Below, one piece after another: positions 9,048 through 16,985 of a DNA stretch of 64,000 nt (position 1 is its first letter; every line of letters begins with the position of its first letter). The notes under the pieces are model-generated. The model made no database searches. It was not told where the DNA came from and was given only the letters and a program-made list of their open reading frames with translations. Origin of the DNA: Mycolicibacterium frederiksbergense (GTDB taxonomy: Bacteria > Actinomycetota > Actinomycetes > Mycobacteriales > Mycobacteriaceae); contig NZ_CP038799.1 of NCBI RefSeq assembly GCF_012223425.1, positions 3,828,249 through 3,892,248 on the forward strand. Direction: 5' to 3'. Made by a program: the position numbers and the translations under genes.

Positions 9048-9048
9048 G
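7939..9048 (+). CDS. IS630-family transposase
   Basis: This 369-residue transposase has an N-terminal helix-turn-helix region (ANEQIARRSGVDSDTVRRWR), a winged linker (STRTLAARVGIGKDSVAKIW) and a DDE core. The core includes AVVFSFDEKTQCQALDRTQP (first Asp), VHVVLDNLSAHSTPEI (second Asp) and TPTSSSWLNLIERWFKEL (Glu). No frameshift is needed. The TAG stop at 9046-9048 is built from the target TA plus the first flanking G. It is probably intact and active, because both inverted repeats are present. Confidence 0.92.
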   Translation: MPVMTAVALPVSDAQRAELERMAASTSLPHRQVVQAQALLWAADGVANEQIARRSGVDSDTVRRWRSRFAQEGIEGVGRIAKGRGRKSSLPAGTVEEVLRLTHQGRPADGSTHWSTRTLAARVGIGKDSVAKIWADHKLKPWKVETFKVSNDPRFEEKLVDVVGLYMNPPARAVVFSFDEKTQCQALDRTQPSLPMKAGRAGTMTHDYKRNGTIDLFAAMNVATGEVLTDLRKGHTGADVLRFFKQIDASVARGLSVHVVLDNLSAHSTPEIAKWLAHKDRRRWHMHPTPTSSSWLNLIERWFKELTDKRLRRGTFTSVAELSEAIIAWATHWNADPKPFIWKAPAEDIITKVRRGRASLHQVNTQTDH

Positions 9049-9119
9049 GCCTTGTGCGCGACGGACGCATCAATGTATCGATGCTCAGACCGTACTCGGC
9101 AGCTCGGGCCAACCGACCG

Positions 9120-10007
9120 TCAGGCCGAGGTCGCATGCTCCTGGTCGTCGTGCGCGGCAGCCAGCACCCACCGAATGCCGCCAACCAACACCCGCCCGGA
9201 CATCCTCACCACCGTCGCTTCGAGCGGTGGAAAGTACGGCAGCCGCAGCGGCTTTCGCGCCCATTCCGGCAGCATCGCCACGGAGGTGGCGGCCAGCGCA
9301 CCATAGGGAGCGCGGGCCGGCAACGGCAAGGGCGGCGTCAACAACAAGAAGCGGGCGGCGTCGCGCGCCGCGGCCGTACTGCGCAGCTCCGGCCTGTACG
9401 CCTCGATGCGCTCCCGGAGCTCGCGCTCCGTGCGCGGCGGGTTCTGCACGCCGAGCGCTTCGGCGACGCGCGCGGTGTCGGCGACGTACCCGTCGCGACC
9501 GGACTGGTCCAGCGGTCGGGCCCCGTAGAGCTGATGTGCCATCAGGAAGCTGTCGATCTCGGCGATGTGCACCCATTCGAGTAGGTGCGGATTCGACGCG
9601 TCGTACGGTGTGCCGTCGGGCGCCACCCCGTTGACGCGGCGGTGGATGCCCCGGACCTTGTCGACGGCGCGCTGCGCGTCGGCCGCTGGACCGAACGTTG
9701 TCACCGCGAGGAATGTGCTGGTGCGCTGGAGGCGCCCCCACGGGTCGCCCCGGTAGTCGGAGTGCTCGGCGACGCCGGCCATCGCCAGCGGATGTAGCGA
9801 CTGCAACAGCAGTGCGCGTAACCCACCCACGAACATCGATGCGTCGCCGTGTACGCGGCGGATCGGCCGGTCCTCGGCGAACCAACGCGGTCCCGGCGTC
9901 CCGTGGATACGGGCCCGGTTGTTCGGTCCCTCGGGTCCGGCGACCAACCCGAACAGCGCCCGACCCAGGCCGTTCCTGATCGCACCGAGTTCCCGTGCCA
10001 ACACCAT
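9120..10007 (-). CDS. DUF2236 (MpaB/latex-oxygenase-type) oxygenase
   Basis: This 295-residue protein belongs to the haem-associated MpaB/rubber-oxygenase-like family, common in mycobacteria. Visible family sequence includes VHGDASMFVGGLRALLLQSL, HPLAMAGVAEHSDYRGDPWG, ASNPHLLEWVHIAEIDSFL and a helical C-terminus. Histidines in the HPLAMAGVAEHS and EWVH segments are likely haem ligands by analogy. The substrate is unknown. It is a stand-alone gene, with the IS630 element beginning about 70 bp beyond its 3' end. Confidence 0.8.
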   Translation of the reverse strand: MVLARELGAIRNGLGRALFGLVAGPEGPNNRARIHGTPGPRWFAEDRPIRRVHGDASMFVGGLRALLLQSLHPLAMAGVAEHSDYRGDPWGRLQRTSTFLAVTTFGPAADAQRAVDKVRGIHRRVNGVAPDGTPYDASNPHLLEWVHIAEIDSFLMAHQLYGARPLDQSGRDGYVADTARVAEALGVQNPPRTERELRERIEAYRPELRSTAAARDAARFLLLTPPLPLPARAPYGALAATSVAMLPEWARKPLRLPYFPPLEATVVRMSGRVLVGGIRWVLAAAHDDQEHATSA

Positions 10008-10119
10008 GACTACGACGTTACGTGCCGGCGGGACGGATCTGCCGACCGCGACGCCACGTCGTCTTGTCCGACCGGAGCACGACTACCTCAACCGGGTGGG
10101 GTGGTCGACTGGGCGGCTG

Positions 10120-10431
10120 TCAGCGGTAGCGCACCGCACTGTCGAGCGCCCCACCGGCCTCCTGGTCCTGTTGGTCATAGACGTCGGCCGCCGCGCGCAG
10201 CGCATCTCCCAGTGCAGTCAGGTCAGTGCGCAGCCGTTCGGCCTGTGCTTCGAGCACGTCGATGAACGTCCCGAAGCCCGGCGTACCCTTCTCCTTCCAG
10301 CCCGCGCCCTGGGTGGACACGCTGTCGGCCACCGCCGCCCGACTGGAGGAGGCCTCGCCGGCGACCACGGACATCTGGTCGGCCGAGAGCCGGACCTCGG
10401 CGGTCACCACGCTCACGTCACCCTGGGTCAT
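10120..10431 (-). CDS. EspC-family (DUF2580) type VII secretion-associated protein
   Basis: This 103-residue helical protein has the look of an EspC-like ESX substrate or partner. Its first helix ends in VADSVSTQGAGWKEKGTPGF, and a second heptad-rich helix includes LEAQAERLRTDLTALGDAL. It ends AAADVYDQQDQEAGGAL, containing a YxxxD/E-like secretion signal (YDQQD). It overlaps the end of the upstream lipoprotein gene by four bases (ATGA), so it is the last gene of a three-gene operon with the DUF1023 protein at 10994-12820. Confidence 0.7.
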   Translation of the reverse strand: MTQGDVSVVTAEVRLSADQMSVVAGEASSSRAAVADSVSTQGAGWKEKGTPGFGTFIDVLEAQAERLRTDLTALGDALRAAADVYDQQDQEAGGALDSAVRYR

Positions 10432-10997
10432 GGCGCGCTCTCCCCGGCAGGCAGGCGGCAGGCAATGGTCCCGGTGATCAGCGACGCCTCAAGCGACCCG
10501 AACCTCAGCTCGCGCCCGTCATCGCTGGTGATCGACACATCGTGGGCCCCCGACGAGTTCTGCATGGCGGAGCCGTTGGTGAGCCCGGCGGCAGCGGCCA
10601 GCCGTTCCACCGCAGGCAGCACCAGGTTCCATTCATCGTCGGTGAACGAATGCGACGAGGTGAGCTTCGCGAAGTACAGGGTCACCCCCCGAACTCCGTT
10701 CCGCTCGCACCCATCGCGAGTCTCGGTGTGCCGCCAGGTCCACGGTGCGCTGGCAGGCACCAGCCGTGCGACCTCGGCGTGCACCTGCTCGATGAGCGCG
10801 AGCATGTCGGCGCGGGTGGCGTCGATGTCCGGCAGTGTCGAGATGTCCATCTTCGGGATGTCCTCGTTGATGATCGGGGAGTCGTACTGGGCTTCGGATC
10901 CGGTGCCGGCACCGCCGCTGTCGCAACCGGCCAGGACGAGCGTTCCGGTGGCGAGCACGCCCACCAGGAAACGGCCGGCGAAACGTGCTGTGTTCAT
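10428..10997 (-). CDS. Mycobacterial lipoprotein (LppV-like)
   Basis: This 189-residue protein has a signal peptide and lipobox (FLVGVLATGTLVLAGC), so it is probably acylated at Cys25 and membrane anchored. The mature part contains two cysteines, an HSFTDDEWNLVLPAVERLAA helix and an SNGAHDV-like strand region, with no enzyme motif. It overlaps both neighbours by four bases. The gene trio (DUF1023 protein, lipoprotein, EspC-like protein) resembles the M. tuberculosis Rv2796c-Rv2798c neighbourhood with lppV, although the order differs. That comparison is from memory. Confidence 0.7.
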   Translation of the reverse strand: MNTARFAGRFLVGVLATGTLVLAGCDSGGAGTGSEAQYDSPIINEDIPKMDISTLPDIDATRADMLALIEQVHAEVARLVPASAPWTWRHTETRDGCERNGVRGVTLYFAKLTSSHSFTDDEWNLVLPAVERLAAAAGLTNGSAMQNSSGAHDVSITSDDGRELRFGSLEASLITGTIACRLPAGESAP

Positions 10998-12820
10998 CGC
11001 ACCAACCTCTCATCGCCGTTCTTCAACGGTACGTCGGCCAGATCTCCGGCAATGATGGCCAGGTTGTACCCGGTGGTCCTGAGTGCGCCGTTGTCCGACC
11101 GTGGATAGTCGGAGTGCGTCTCGGCGCCGGTCCGCGAGATGTTGTCGGTGGGGCTCACGGCCGCGTTCGAGGACAGCTGTTCGAGAGGCAGCGTTGTCGG
11201 GTTTGGCCCGAACTGGCCGAGGTCCCCTGCCGAAGGCAGCTCGAAAGGTCCCAGTCTCGGGTCCCCGGAGATCCAGTCACCGGGCGCTGTCATCACGTAA
11301 GCGTGGCCGTCGGCGAGGTTCAAATCCACCTCGTCGCCGATCGGCCGCATCACTTCGATGGGCACACCGTGCGTTCCGAAACGGGTCATTGCCTCGTCGG
11401 TGTGGCCCAGTCCCGGCGAACCGTAGAACGCCGCGTCGTCAACGACACCCGTCGCGCCGAGTTCATGCAGCGCCTGGGCGGTGGTCAAGGACCCGTAGGA
11501 GTGGCCGAATGCCGACAGGTGGACATCGGAACCGTGTTCATTGGTGGCGTTGATGCCCCGATAGAAGTCGGCGAGATCCGGCGCGGCCTCATTGGCGCGG
11601 CTCTCGAAACCTGCCTCCACGACGGAGATGTCCTTACCCGGAGGCTCGTAGCCGAGCCACGCGATCGTCGACACCTGCTGATCGCCACGATCGGCCAGGA
11701 TGAGTTGGTTGAGGGTCTCGTCACGCAGGGCACTTGCCTCACTGACCATGCCGGGCAGACTGGTCGCCCTCGTATCGACCCCCGGCGCGGTCACGCTGAC
11801 GTGTTCGGCGGTGTCGGGGTTGCCGACCGCGATCGCCGCGCGGGTCTCGCGGCCGTCCGGATACTCCAGCAGCATCAGGTACTTGTTCGGGTCGTAGTCC
11901 TTGTCGGCGTTGCCTTCCAGCGACATCGCCCCCTTGAGCGCCCGCGCCTCGTCCAGCCGGGAATGCCGATCCGCCACCATCCGGTCGTACTCGCCGCGCT
12001 TGGCCGCGGATCCGGGACCACCCGCTCCGGCGCCGGCGTATTCGGCGAAGGTGGGGATGTCGTCGACGGCGCGTTGCGCGTCGGCGAGTTCGCGGTCGAG
12101 CTGAGCTTTGTTGACCTCACTGCGGACCGGGGTGGGGACACCGTCGCGGTCACCGATCCAGTCTGGATGCTCGGCCTTGACCATGTCCTGCTCCTGCGCC
12201 GACAAGGCGTCCCACCACGCCGTGACGTCCTGCGGTGTGACACCCTCGCCCTCCGGCGGATACGGGGCCGACAGCCCCGATTGCTCGCGGCCCATCTCCT
12301 GGGCCGCGGGCACGTCGGTCGCGCCGCGCGCGGTGATGTCACCGTTCTCGACGTGCCCGAAGACCTCGGCGCAGTCGGCATCGATGTCCTCGGCCTGATG
12401 AATCAGGGCTTTGGCCCGGGATTCGAGGTTGTCGGCGATCGGCCGCAGCTCATCGCGCATATCCGGGGGCGCGTTGATGGTGACGTCGCCGTTGTCGGAC
12501 AGGGTCAGATAGCCGCCCTGGGCGGACACATCGGCGCGCACCGATTCCAGCTCGGTCTGCAGCTTCGCGACGGCCCCAGCGGTCTCCGAGGCCAGCTGCT
12601 GCACCGCGCCGATGACCGCGGCGTCGTCGAGCACCTTGCCGGTGGTCTCGTGGATCTTGCCGCGCGCGGCATCCGCGGCGGGGGAGTCCCAACCCGGCAA
12701 TCGCGAGATCAACTCCAGGTCCGACGCGACCCCCTCGATCGTGGTGAGCTCACCACCGAGTTCGTGAGCGATCGACTGCAACGCACCGACATTCCACGTG
12801 TCGATATCGCTGAGCAGCAT
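10994..12820 (-). CDS. ESX-associated DUF1023 alpha/beta-hydrolase
   Basis: This 608-residue protein has an N-terminal helical region of about 170 residues, resembling a WXG100-like hairpin (LSDIDTWNVGALQSIAHELG, LPGWDSPAADAARGKI). The DUF1023 alpha/beta-hydrolase domain lies at about residues 300-540. Its nucleophile elbow is SAFGHSYGSLTTAQAL, and a loop GHAYVMTAPGDWISGD holds a possible catalytic His. Helical domain plus esterase/toxin-like domain is typical of mycobacterial type VII secretion cargo. It heads the operon with the lipoprotein and EspC-like genes. The substrate is unknown. Confidence 0.8.
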   Translation of the reverse strand: MLLSDIDTWNVGALQSIAHELGGELTTIEGVASDLELISRLPGWDSPAADAARGKIHETTGKVLDDAAVIGAVQQLASETAGAVAKLQTELESVRADVSAQGGYLTLSDNGDVTINAPPDMRDELRPIADNLESRAKALIHQAEDIDADCAEVFGHVENGDITARGATDVPAAQEMGREQSGLSAPYPPEGEGVTPQDVTAWWDALSAQEQDMVKAEHPDWIGDRDGVPTPVRSEVNKAQLDRELADAQRAVDDIPTFAEYAGAGAGGPGSAAKRGEYDRMVADRHSRLDEARALKGAMSLEGNADKDYDPNKYLMLLEYPDGRETRAAIAVGNPDTAEHVSVTAPGVDTRATSLPGMVSEASALRDETLNQLILADRGDQQVSTIAWLGYEPPGKDISVVEAGFESRANEAAPDLADFYRGINATNEHGSDVHLSAFGHSYGSLTTAQALHELGATGVVDDAAFYGSPGLGHTDEAMTRFGTHGVPIEVMRPIGDEVDLNLADGHAYVMTAPGDWISGDPRLGPFELPSAGDLGQFGPNPTTLPLEQLSSNAAVSPTDNISRTGAETHSDYPRSDNGALRTTGYNLAIIAGDLADVPLKNGDERLVR

Positions 12821-12873
12821 CGGGCCGACCTGTCCTCCTTCCGATCACCACGCTATCGTCCGGAGGGGTGTGC

Positions 12874-14859
12874 TCAGCACACTGATTTCGCACGCTGCCG
12901 GCGCAGGAACACGAACCCGACGAGCGCGAGAGCCGACGTCATGTCCATGGGTGCGAGGGTGTATCCGAGGTCCTGCATGATGGCGCGTTCCACATCGCTC
13001 AAGGTGCGCACCCCGGGTCCGGCCGGCACCTGTGGGTTCATCAACTGTCGGTCCGAACCGGTGAACACCGTGCCATCCAGATGCGATATCGAACTGCCCG
13101 CGACCCACGACGACGGTGCGTACAGCGGAACCAGCGTGCCGTAGGCATCCACGGCACCGGCGCCGCCGAAGTACACCCCACCGCCGGCGCCCGTCAGTGC
13201 GGCCACCAGGGTCGGGTCGAAACGGAAGTCGGCACCGATCAGATCGGCGCCGCCGGAGTTCTGCAGGAAGCCGTCGTAGAGCGTCCATGCGCGTTGCGTC
13301 GCTGTCGTGGACGGCTGCACGTAGGACATGAACCCGAACGAATGCAGGAGCTCGTGCATCGCGACGGTGGTGAAGTCATATTGCAGGCCGGATACGAAGT
13401 CACCAAAAGCCCAGGGGTAGGAGAAGTTCCAATTGATCTCGCCGTCGGGCGCCACTCCGTTGGCATCGACGCCGGTGAGCAGCTTGTGCTGCACCACGGT
13501 GGGGAAGAAACCGGCTCCGGACCCGATGAGTGGGCTGTCCACCGACGCCAACGTGTTCGTGCCCGACGAGTTCTCTCCGGTGATGTCGTAGGTGACGACC
13601 ACCGGTGTCGACACGATGAACTGGCCCATCAGGTTGGTGGCGGCCCGCTGCAAGGCACTGCGCGCTTCGGGACTCCAGTACTGCGACCCGGTGGTGTAGT
13701 TGAAGACAAAAGTGACCGCGCTCTGGTTGACCAGCAATGCGGCCCGGGTGCTGGCGCTGCGGAACGGGTCGAGCAGGTTGATGTGCGTGCCGAGGTCGGT
13801 CGCGGAGACCGTGAAGTTGTCGACGCCGGTGAACCCGGAATTCGGTGTGTAGGTGAATGTTCCGTCGTCCTCGATGACAACGGTTCCCGAGACGGGTCCG
13901 GTGACGATCGCAAAGCGGATCCGGTCACCCTCGAGGTCCACCGCACCCAGCGTTCCGACGATCGGAAGGTCGCCCTCCGCGGTGATCTGGGTGGGGCTGA
14001 GCCACGGCGCCTGGTTGAACAGCGTGCGGCGGGTGCCGCTGAGCGAACCGTAGAGCCAGCTCTTGAACGGATCGGCCACCGGCAGTATCGAGATCAGGGT
14101 TCGGCCGGTGCCCATCAGCGCCGATATCTGGCTGGCCACCAACTGTCGCCCGAAGCTGGGGCGGTCGAGTGAGACGACCGCCGACTGTGCCGGGGTCAGT
14201 ATTTCGACATCGCTGGCGGGCGTTTCGGCTTCGGCCGATGCGGCGGTGACCACGGGGGCGGCCGGCGCTTCCGGCGGTTCGACGGCCGGATCGCTTGCCG
14301 CAGTGGCGAATTTCTGCGCGACGCCGTCCGCCTCGGACCGGTCAGCCGATCTGGCCGAGGACCGCGCCGATGCCGGCGCAGCCGATGTGGCAGATGCGCG
14401 CGACACGATTTCCGACGTGGGGTCGGCGTCCTCGGCTGCTGAGACCGAGTCCTCGTCATCGTCGGGGTCTGCGGCTTCCGCCGTCTCGGTATCGCGGTCC
14501 TGCTCTTCGTCCTTCTCCGCGTCGCGACCACTGTCCACCGGGTTCGGCCGGGTGGTGGCTGCCCGGCCGTCGTCCGCGGCATCGCCGTCCGGGCCCGGGG
14601 GGCGGGCCCCGGTGGTGGCACCGCTGCGATCTGTACTGGATTCGTTGGCGCCGCCGGCGCTATCGGAACTGGACGAGACACCATCGTCGGCGCCGGCCAC
14701 CGCCATCTCGGGACCGGCCAGCGACAGCCCCCACAGTGTCGCGGTCAGCCCTGCCGAGGCGGCACCCACCGCCAGCCAGTGCCGCACCGGAAGGCTCTCC
14801 GATCGGCGACGAGCCCGTCGTTGGTGCCGCCCTGCACGGATCCGCTGTGTCGCCGCCAC
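12874..14859 (-). CDS. Secreted HExxH metalloprotease-like protein with Ig-like domain and C-terminal membrane tail
   Basis: This 661-residue protein starts at GTG 14859 behind GAGGGGG. It has a basic N-terminus, a signal/membrane segment (VGAASAGLTATLWGLSLAG), and about 170 residues of low-complexity Asp/Ser/Ala linker. A cadherin/VCBS-like beta domain follows (DDGTFTYTPNSGFTGVDNF, about residues 300-360). The C-terminal region contains TTVAMHELLHSFGFMSYVQ, a zincin-type HExxH motif. The last residues are a hydrophobic stretch (SALALVGFVFLRRQRAKS) with a basic end, like a membrane or sorting tail. Proteolysis is inferred from the motif only. Confidence 0.65.
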   Translation of the reverse strand: MAATQRIRAGRHQRRARRRSESLPVRHWLAVGAASAGLTATLWGLSLAGPEMAVAGADDGVSSSSDSAGGANESSTDRSGATTGARPPGPDGDAADDGRAATTRPNPVDSGRDAEKDEEQDRDTETAEAADPDDDEDSVSAAEDADPTSEIVSRASATSAAPASARSSARSADRSEADGVAQKFATAASDPAVEPPEAPAAPVVTAASAEAETPASDVEILTPAQSAVVSLDRPSFGRQLVASQISALMGTGRTLISILPVADPFKSWLYGSLSGTRRTLFNQAPWLSPTQITAEGDLPIVGTLGAVDLEGDRIRFAIVTGPVSGTVVIEDDGTFTYTPNSGFTGVDNFTVSATDLGTHINLLDPFRSASTRAALLVNQSAVTFVFNYTTGSQYWSPEARSALQRAATNLMGQFIVSTPVVVTYDITGENSSGTNTLASVDSPLIGSGAGFFPTVVQHKLLTGVDANGVAPDGEINWNFSYPWAFGDFVSGLQYDFTTVAMHELLHSFGFMSYVQPSTTATQRAWTLYDGFLQNSGGADLIGADFRFDPTLVAALTGAGGGVYFGGAGAVDAYGTLVPLYAPSSWVAGSSISHLDGTVFTGSDRQLMNPQVPAGPGVRTLSDVERAIMQDLGYTLAPMDMTSALALVGFVFLRRQRAKSVC

Positions 14860-14949
14860 GATATGTCCCCCTCGTCAATATAGGCGGACCATATCGCTTC
14901 TCGGGCGTTCACTCACGAGTTTTGCGACGGCAATGGGCAGGCGCTCGGC

Positions 14950-15546
14950 CTACCGTGCGGCGATTCCGGTTACCAGCGCGTCGATCAGGCCGTCGACGTG
15001 ATCCAGCGTTCCGCCGACCGGTGCGGTGTATGACAACAGCCGGTACAGATAAGCGCCGATGATGGCGTCGGCCACCGCCTCGATGTTGACGCCGTCTCGT
15101 ACCTGCCGGCTTGCCACACCCTGGCGCAATCGTCGGACAACGGCATCGTGCTGGGGTTCGGTGAGCTGGCGGTACAGCGCTTCGCCATCGCCCGGGTTGT
15201 CGGCGGCCGCCGCCGCCAACGCCCGTAGCAGCGCGGCATTCTCCGGCGCGACGACGAACTTCGCTATCAGCCGCACGAGGCTGCTCAGGTCGGTGGCGAT
15301 GTCTCCGGTATCGGGAATCTCCAGCGCGCGAGTGTCGCCGTACGCGTCCATGACGGATTCGGCAACGAGCGGAGCCTTCGAGCGCCAACGCCGGTACACC
15401 GTCTGTTTGCCCACGCCGGCACGCTCGGCCACCCGATCCATGGTGACGTCCGCATAGCCGCTCTCGACCAGCAGTGCGCGGGTGGCGTCGAGTATCGACT
15501 GATGCGCCTCCTGGCTGCGTGGGCGGCCTCGGCGTGATTCGGACAT
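14950..15546 (-). CDS. TetR/AcrR-family transcriptional regulator
   Basis: This 198-residue repressor has an N-terminal helix-turn-helix (ATRALLVESGYADVTMDRVA then ERAGVGKQTVYRRW) and a ligand-binding C-terminal domain of the TetR_C_11 type (LLRALAAAAADNPGDG). It is divergent from the SDR gene at 15602, with 55 bp between starts. A perfect 9-bp inverted repeat lies in that gap at 15576-15598, so it probably represses both itself and the SDR gene. The ligand is unknown. Confidence 0.9.
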   Translation of the reverse strand: MSESRRGRPRSQEAHQSILDATRALLVESGYADVTMDRVAERAGVGKQTVYRRWRSKAPLVAESVMDAYGDTRALEIPDTGDIATDLSSLVRLIAKFVVAPENAALLRALAAAAADNPGDGEALYRQLTEPQHDAVVRRLRQGVASRQVRDGVNIEAVADAIIGAYLYRLLSYTAPVGGTLDHVDGLIDALVTGIAAR

Positions 15547-15575
15547 GGGAAGAGCTTAGGTCCGCGTGGTATGAA

Positions 15576-15598
15576 TAACGAGACAAATCGTCTCGTTA
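15576..15598. promoter_or_regulatory. Palindromic operator of the TetR/SDR pair
   Basis: TAACGAGAC and GTCTCGTTA form a perfect inverted repeat separated by the five bases AAATC. It lies in the 55-bp gap between the divergent TetR gene (start 15546) and SDR gene (start 15602). Length and symmetry fit a TetR dimer site. It would cover the promoters of both genes. Confidence 0.75.
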
Positions 15599-15601
15599 AA
15601 G

Positions 15602-16429
15602 ATGGAGAAGGCCGTGTCGGTAGAAGTTTTGGTCGTCATCGGCGTCGGTGGGATGGGGCGTGCCATCGCCCGCCGGATCGGACCGGGCAAAACCGTCATC
15701 CTCGCGGATCACCACGCCGAGACCCTGCAGGCGGCTACCGAGGTGCTCGCCTCCGAAGGGCATCAGGTTGTCGCACGTCAGGTGGACTTGGCATCTGCCG
15801 AGTCCGTCGCCGGACTCGCGCGGCACGCCGCGGAGTGGGGCGCCGTCACCCACATTGCGCACACGGCCGGGCTCTCGCCATCGCAAGCGCCGGCGGAAGC
15901 GATTCTCGCTGTCGATCTGCTCGGGGTGGCCCTGGTGCTCGAAGAGTTCGCGAAGGTCGTCGCACCCGGTGGGGCCGGAGTGATCGTTGCCAGCATGGCG
16001 GGGCACATGCTCCCGCCCCTGGCTGTCGAACAGGAACATGCGATGGCGCACGCGCCTGCTCGGGACCTGCTGCGACTACCCTTCGTGAGTCCGGATGAGC
16101 TGTCCGACCCTGGATTGGCCTATGGAATTGCCAAGCAGGCCAACCACATTCGCGTCCGCGCAGCGAGCAGGTCCTGGGGCGCGCGCGGCGCTCGTATCAA
16201 CGCCATCAGCCCGGGGGTCATCTCCACTCCGATGGGCCAGGCCGAACTGGCCTCACCGCTCGGCGACGGCATGCGGGCCATGGTCGATGCCTCACCGGCA
16301 GGTCGGTTGGGAACGCCCGATGACATCGCAGCGGCTGCCGCGTTTCTGCTCGGTCCCGAGGCCGCTTTCATCACCGGCACCGATCTACTCGTCGACGGCG
16401 GTGTAACTGGGGCCATGCGTCATGGCTGA
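15602..16429 (+). CDS. Short-chain dehydrogenase/reductase
   Basis: This 275-residue classical SDR has a nucleotide-binding motif in GVGGMGRAIARRIG, an adenine-site Asp in VDLASAE, a catalytic serine region VASMAGHML and the catalytic pair in LAYGIAKQANH (Tyr-x3-Lys). The C-terminal family signature PDDIAAAAAFLLGPEAAFIT then GTDLLVDGG is also present. It is controlled by the divergent TetR gene through the operator at 15576-15598. The substrate, probably an alcohol or ketone, cannot be deduced. Confidence 0.85.
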   Translation: MEKAVSVEVLVVIGVGGMGRAIARRIGPGKTVILADHHAETLQAATEVLASEGHQVVARQVDLASAESVAGLARHAAEWGAVTHIAHTAGLSPSQAPAEAILAVDLLGVALVLEEFAKVVAPGGAGVIVASMAGHMLPPLAVEQEHAMAHAPARDLLRLPFVSPDELSDPGLAYGIAKQANHIRVRAASRSWGARGARINAISPGVISTPMGQAELASPLGDGMRAMVDASPAGRLGTPDDIAAAAAFLLGPEAAFITGTDLLVDGGVTGAMRHG

Positions 16430-16480
16430 GCGCCGAGGCCGCGTCCGTGCGAATCGTCAAGGAACGACGAGCGATGGGCC

Positions 16481-16900
16481 TCACCGACTGCGCGCGCTCT
16501 CCCGGCGATTCGCCTTCTTGATGGCCGACACCAGTTCGTCCTTGTTCATTTTCGAACGGCGCGGAATGTCGAGCCTGCGGGCCACGTCGGCGAGGTGCTT
16601 TTTGGTCGCGTTCGCGTTCACGCCCTCGGCGGTCTTCCCCTTGGCGTTCGGGCCCCCACTGCGGGCTCGCTCATCCGAGGCACCCTTCTTGTCCTTCTTC
16701 TCCCAGCGGTCGCCGATCTTCTCGTACTTGCGCTTCAGCGCCGAATAGGCGACCCGGTGCGCCCGTTTGCCGTCGCCGTACTCCTCGGCCGCGGCATCGT
16801 GGGCCTTGGCGAACGTGCGCTGCGCCTTCTTTCCCGATCTCTGCAGCGTGCTGGGCAACTCGTTCTTCTTGGGCTTGCCGCTCTTTTTCGTCATCGGCAT
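16481..16900 (-). CDS. ChaB-family protein with Rho/SAP-type C-terminal domain
   Basis: This 139-residue, very basic protein opens MPMTKKSGKPKKNELPSTLQ and continues RSGKKAQRTFAKAHDAAAEE, then AHRVAYSALKRKYEKIGDRW. That is the ChaB fold (ELPSTLQ...A..A...Y..G..AHRVAWSAVK). A Lys/Gly-rich linker leads to a SAP-like helix pair (TKKHLADVARRLDIPRRSKM then NKDELVSAIKKAN). The basic composition and SAP-like end suggest nucleic acid binding. The role in mycobacteria is not established. Confidence 0.8.
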   Translation of the reverse strand: MPMTKKSGKPKKNELPSTLQRSGKKAQRTFAKAHDAAAEEYGDGKRAHRVAYSALKRKYEKIGDRWEKKDKKGASDERARSGGPNAKGKTAEGVNANATKKHLADVARRLDIPRRSKMNKDELVSAIKKANRRESARSR

Positions 16901-16985
16901 GACATCGGTCCTTTCGGAGAATCAACCATGCTTGGCGCGTTCCCCGGGACCGCCGATGCTAAACGAGCACGGCGACGCGAAGGCG

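Noticed and set aside
10985-13144. 719-codon plus-strand open frame
   Set aside because: Antisense to the DUF1023 gene and part of the HExxH gene. His/Arg-rich composition typical of a shadow frame.
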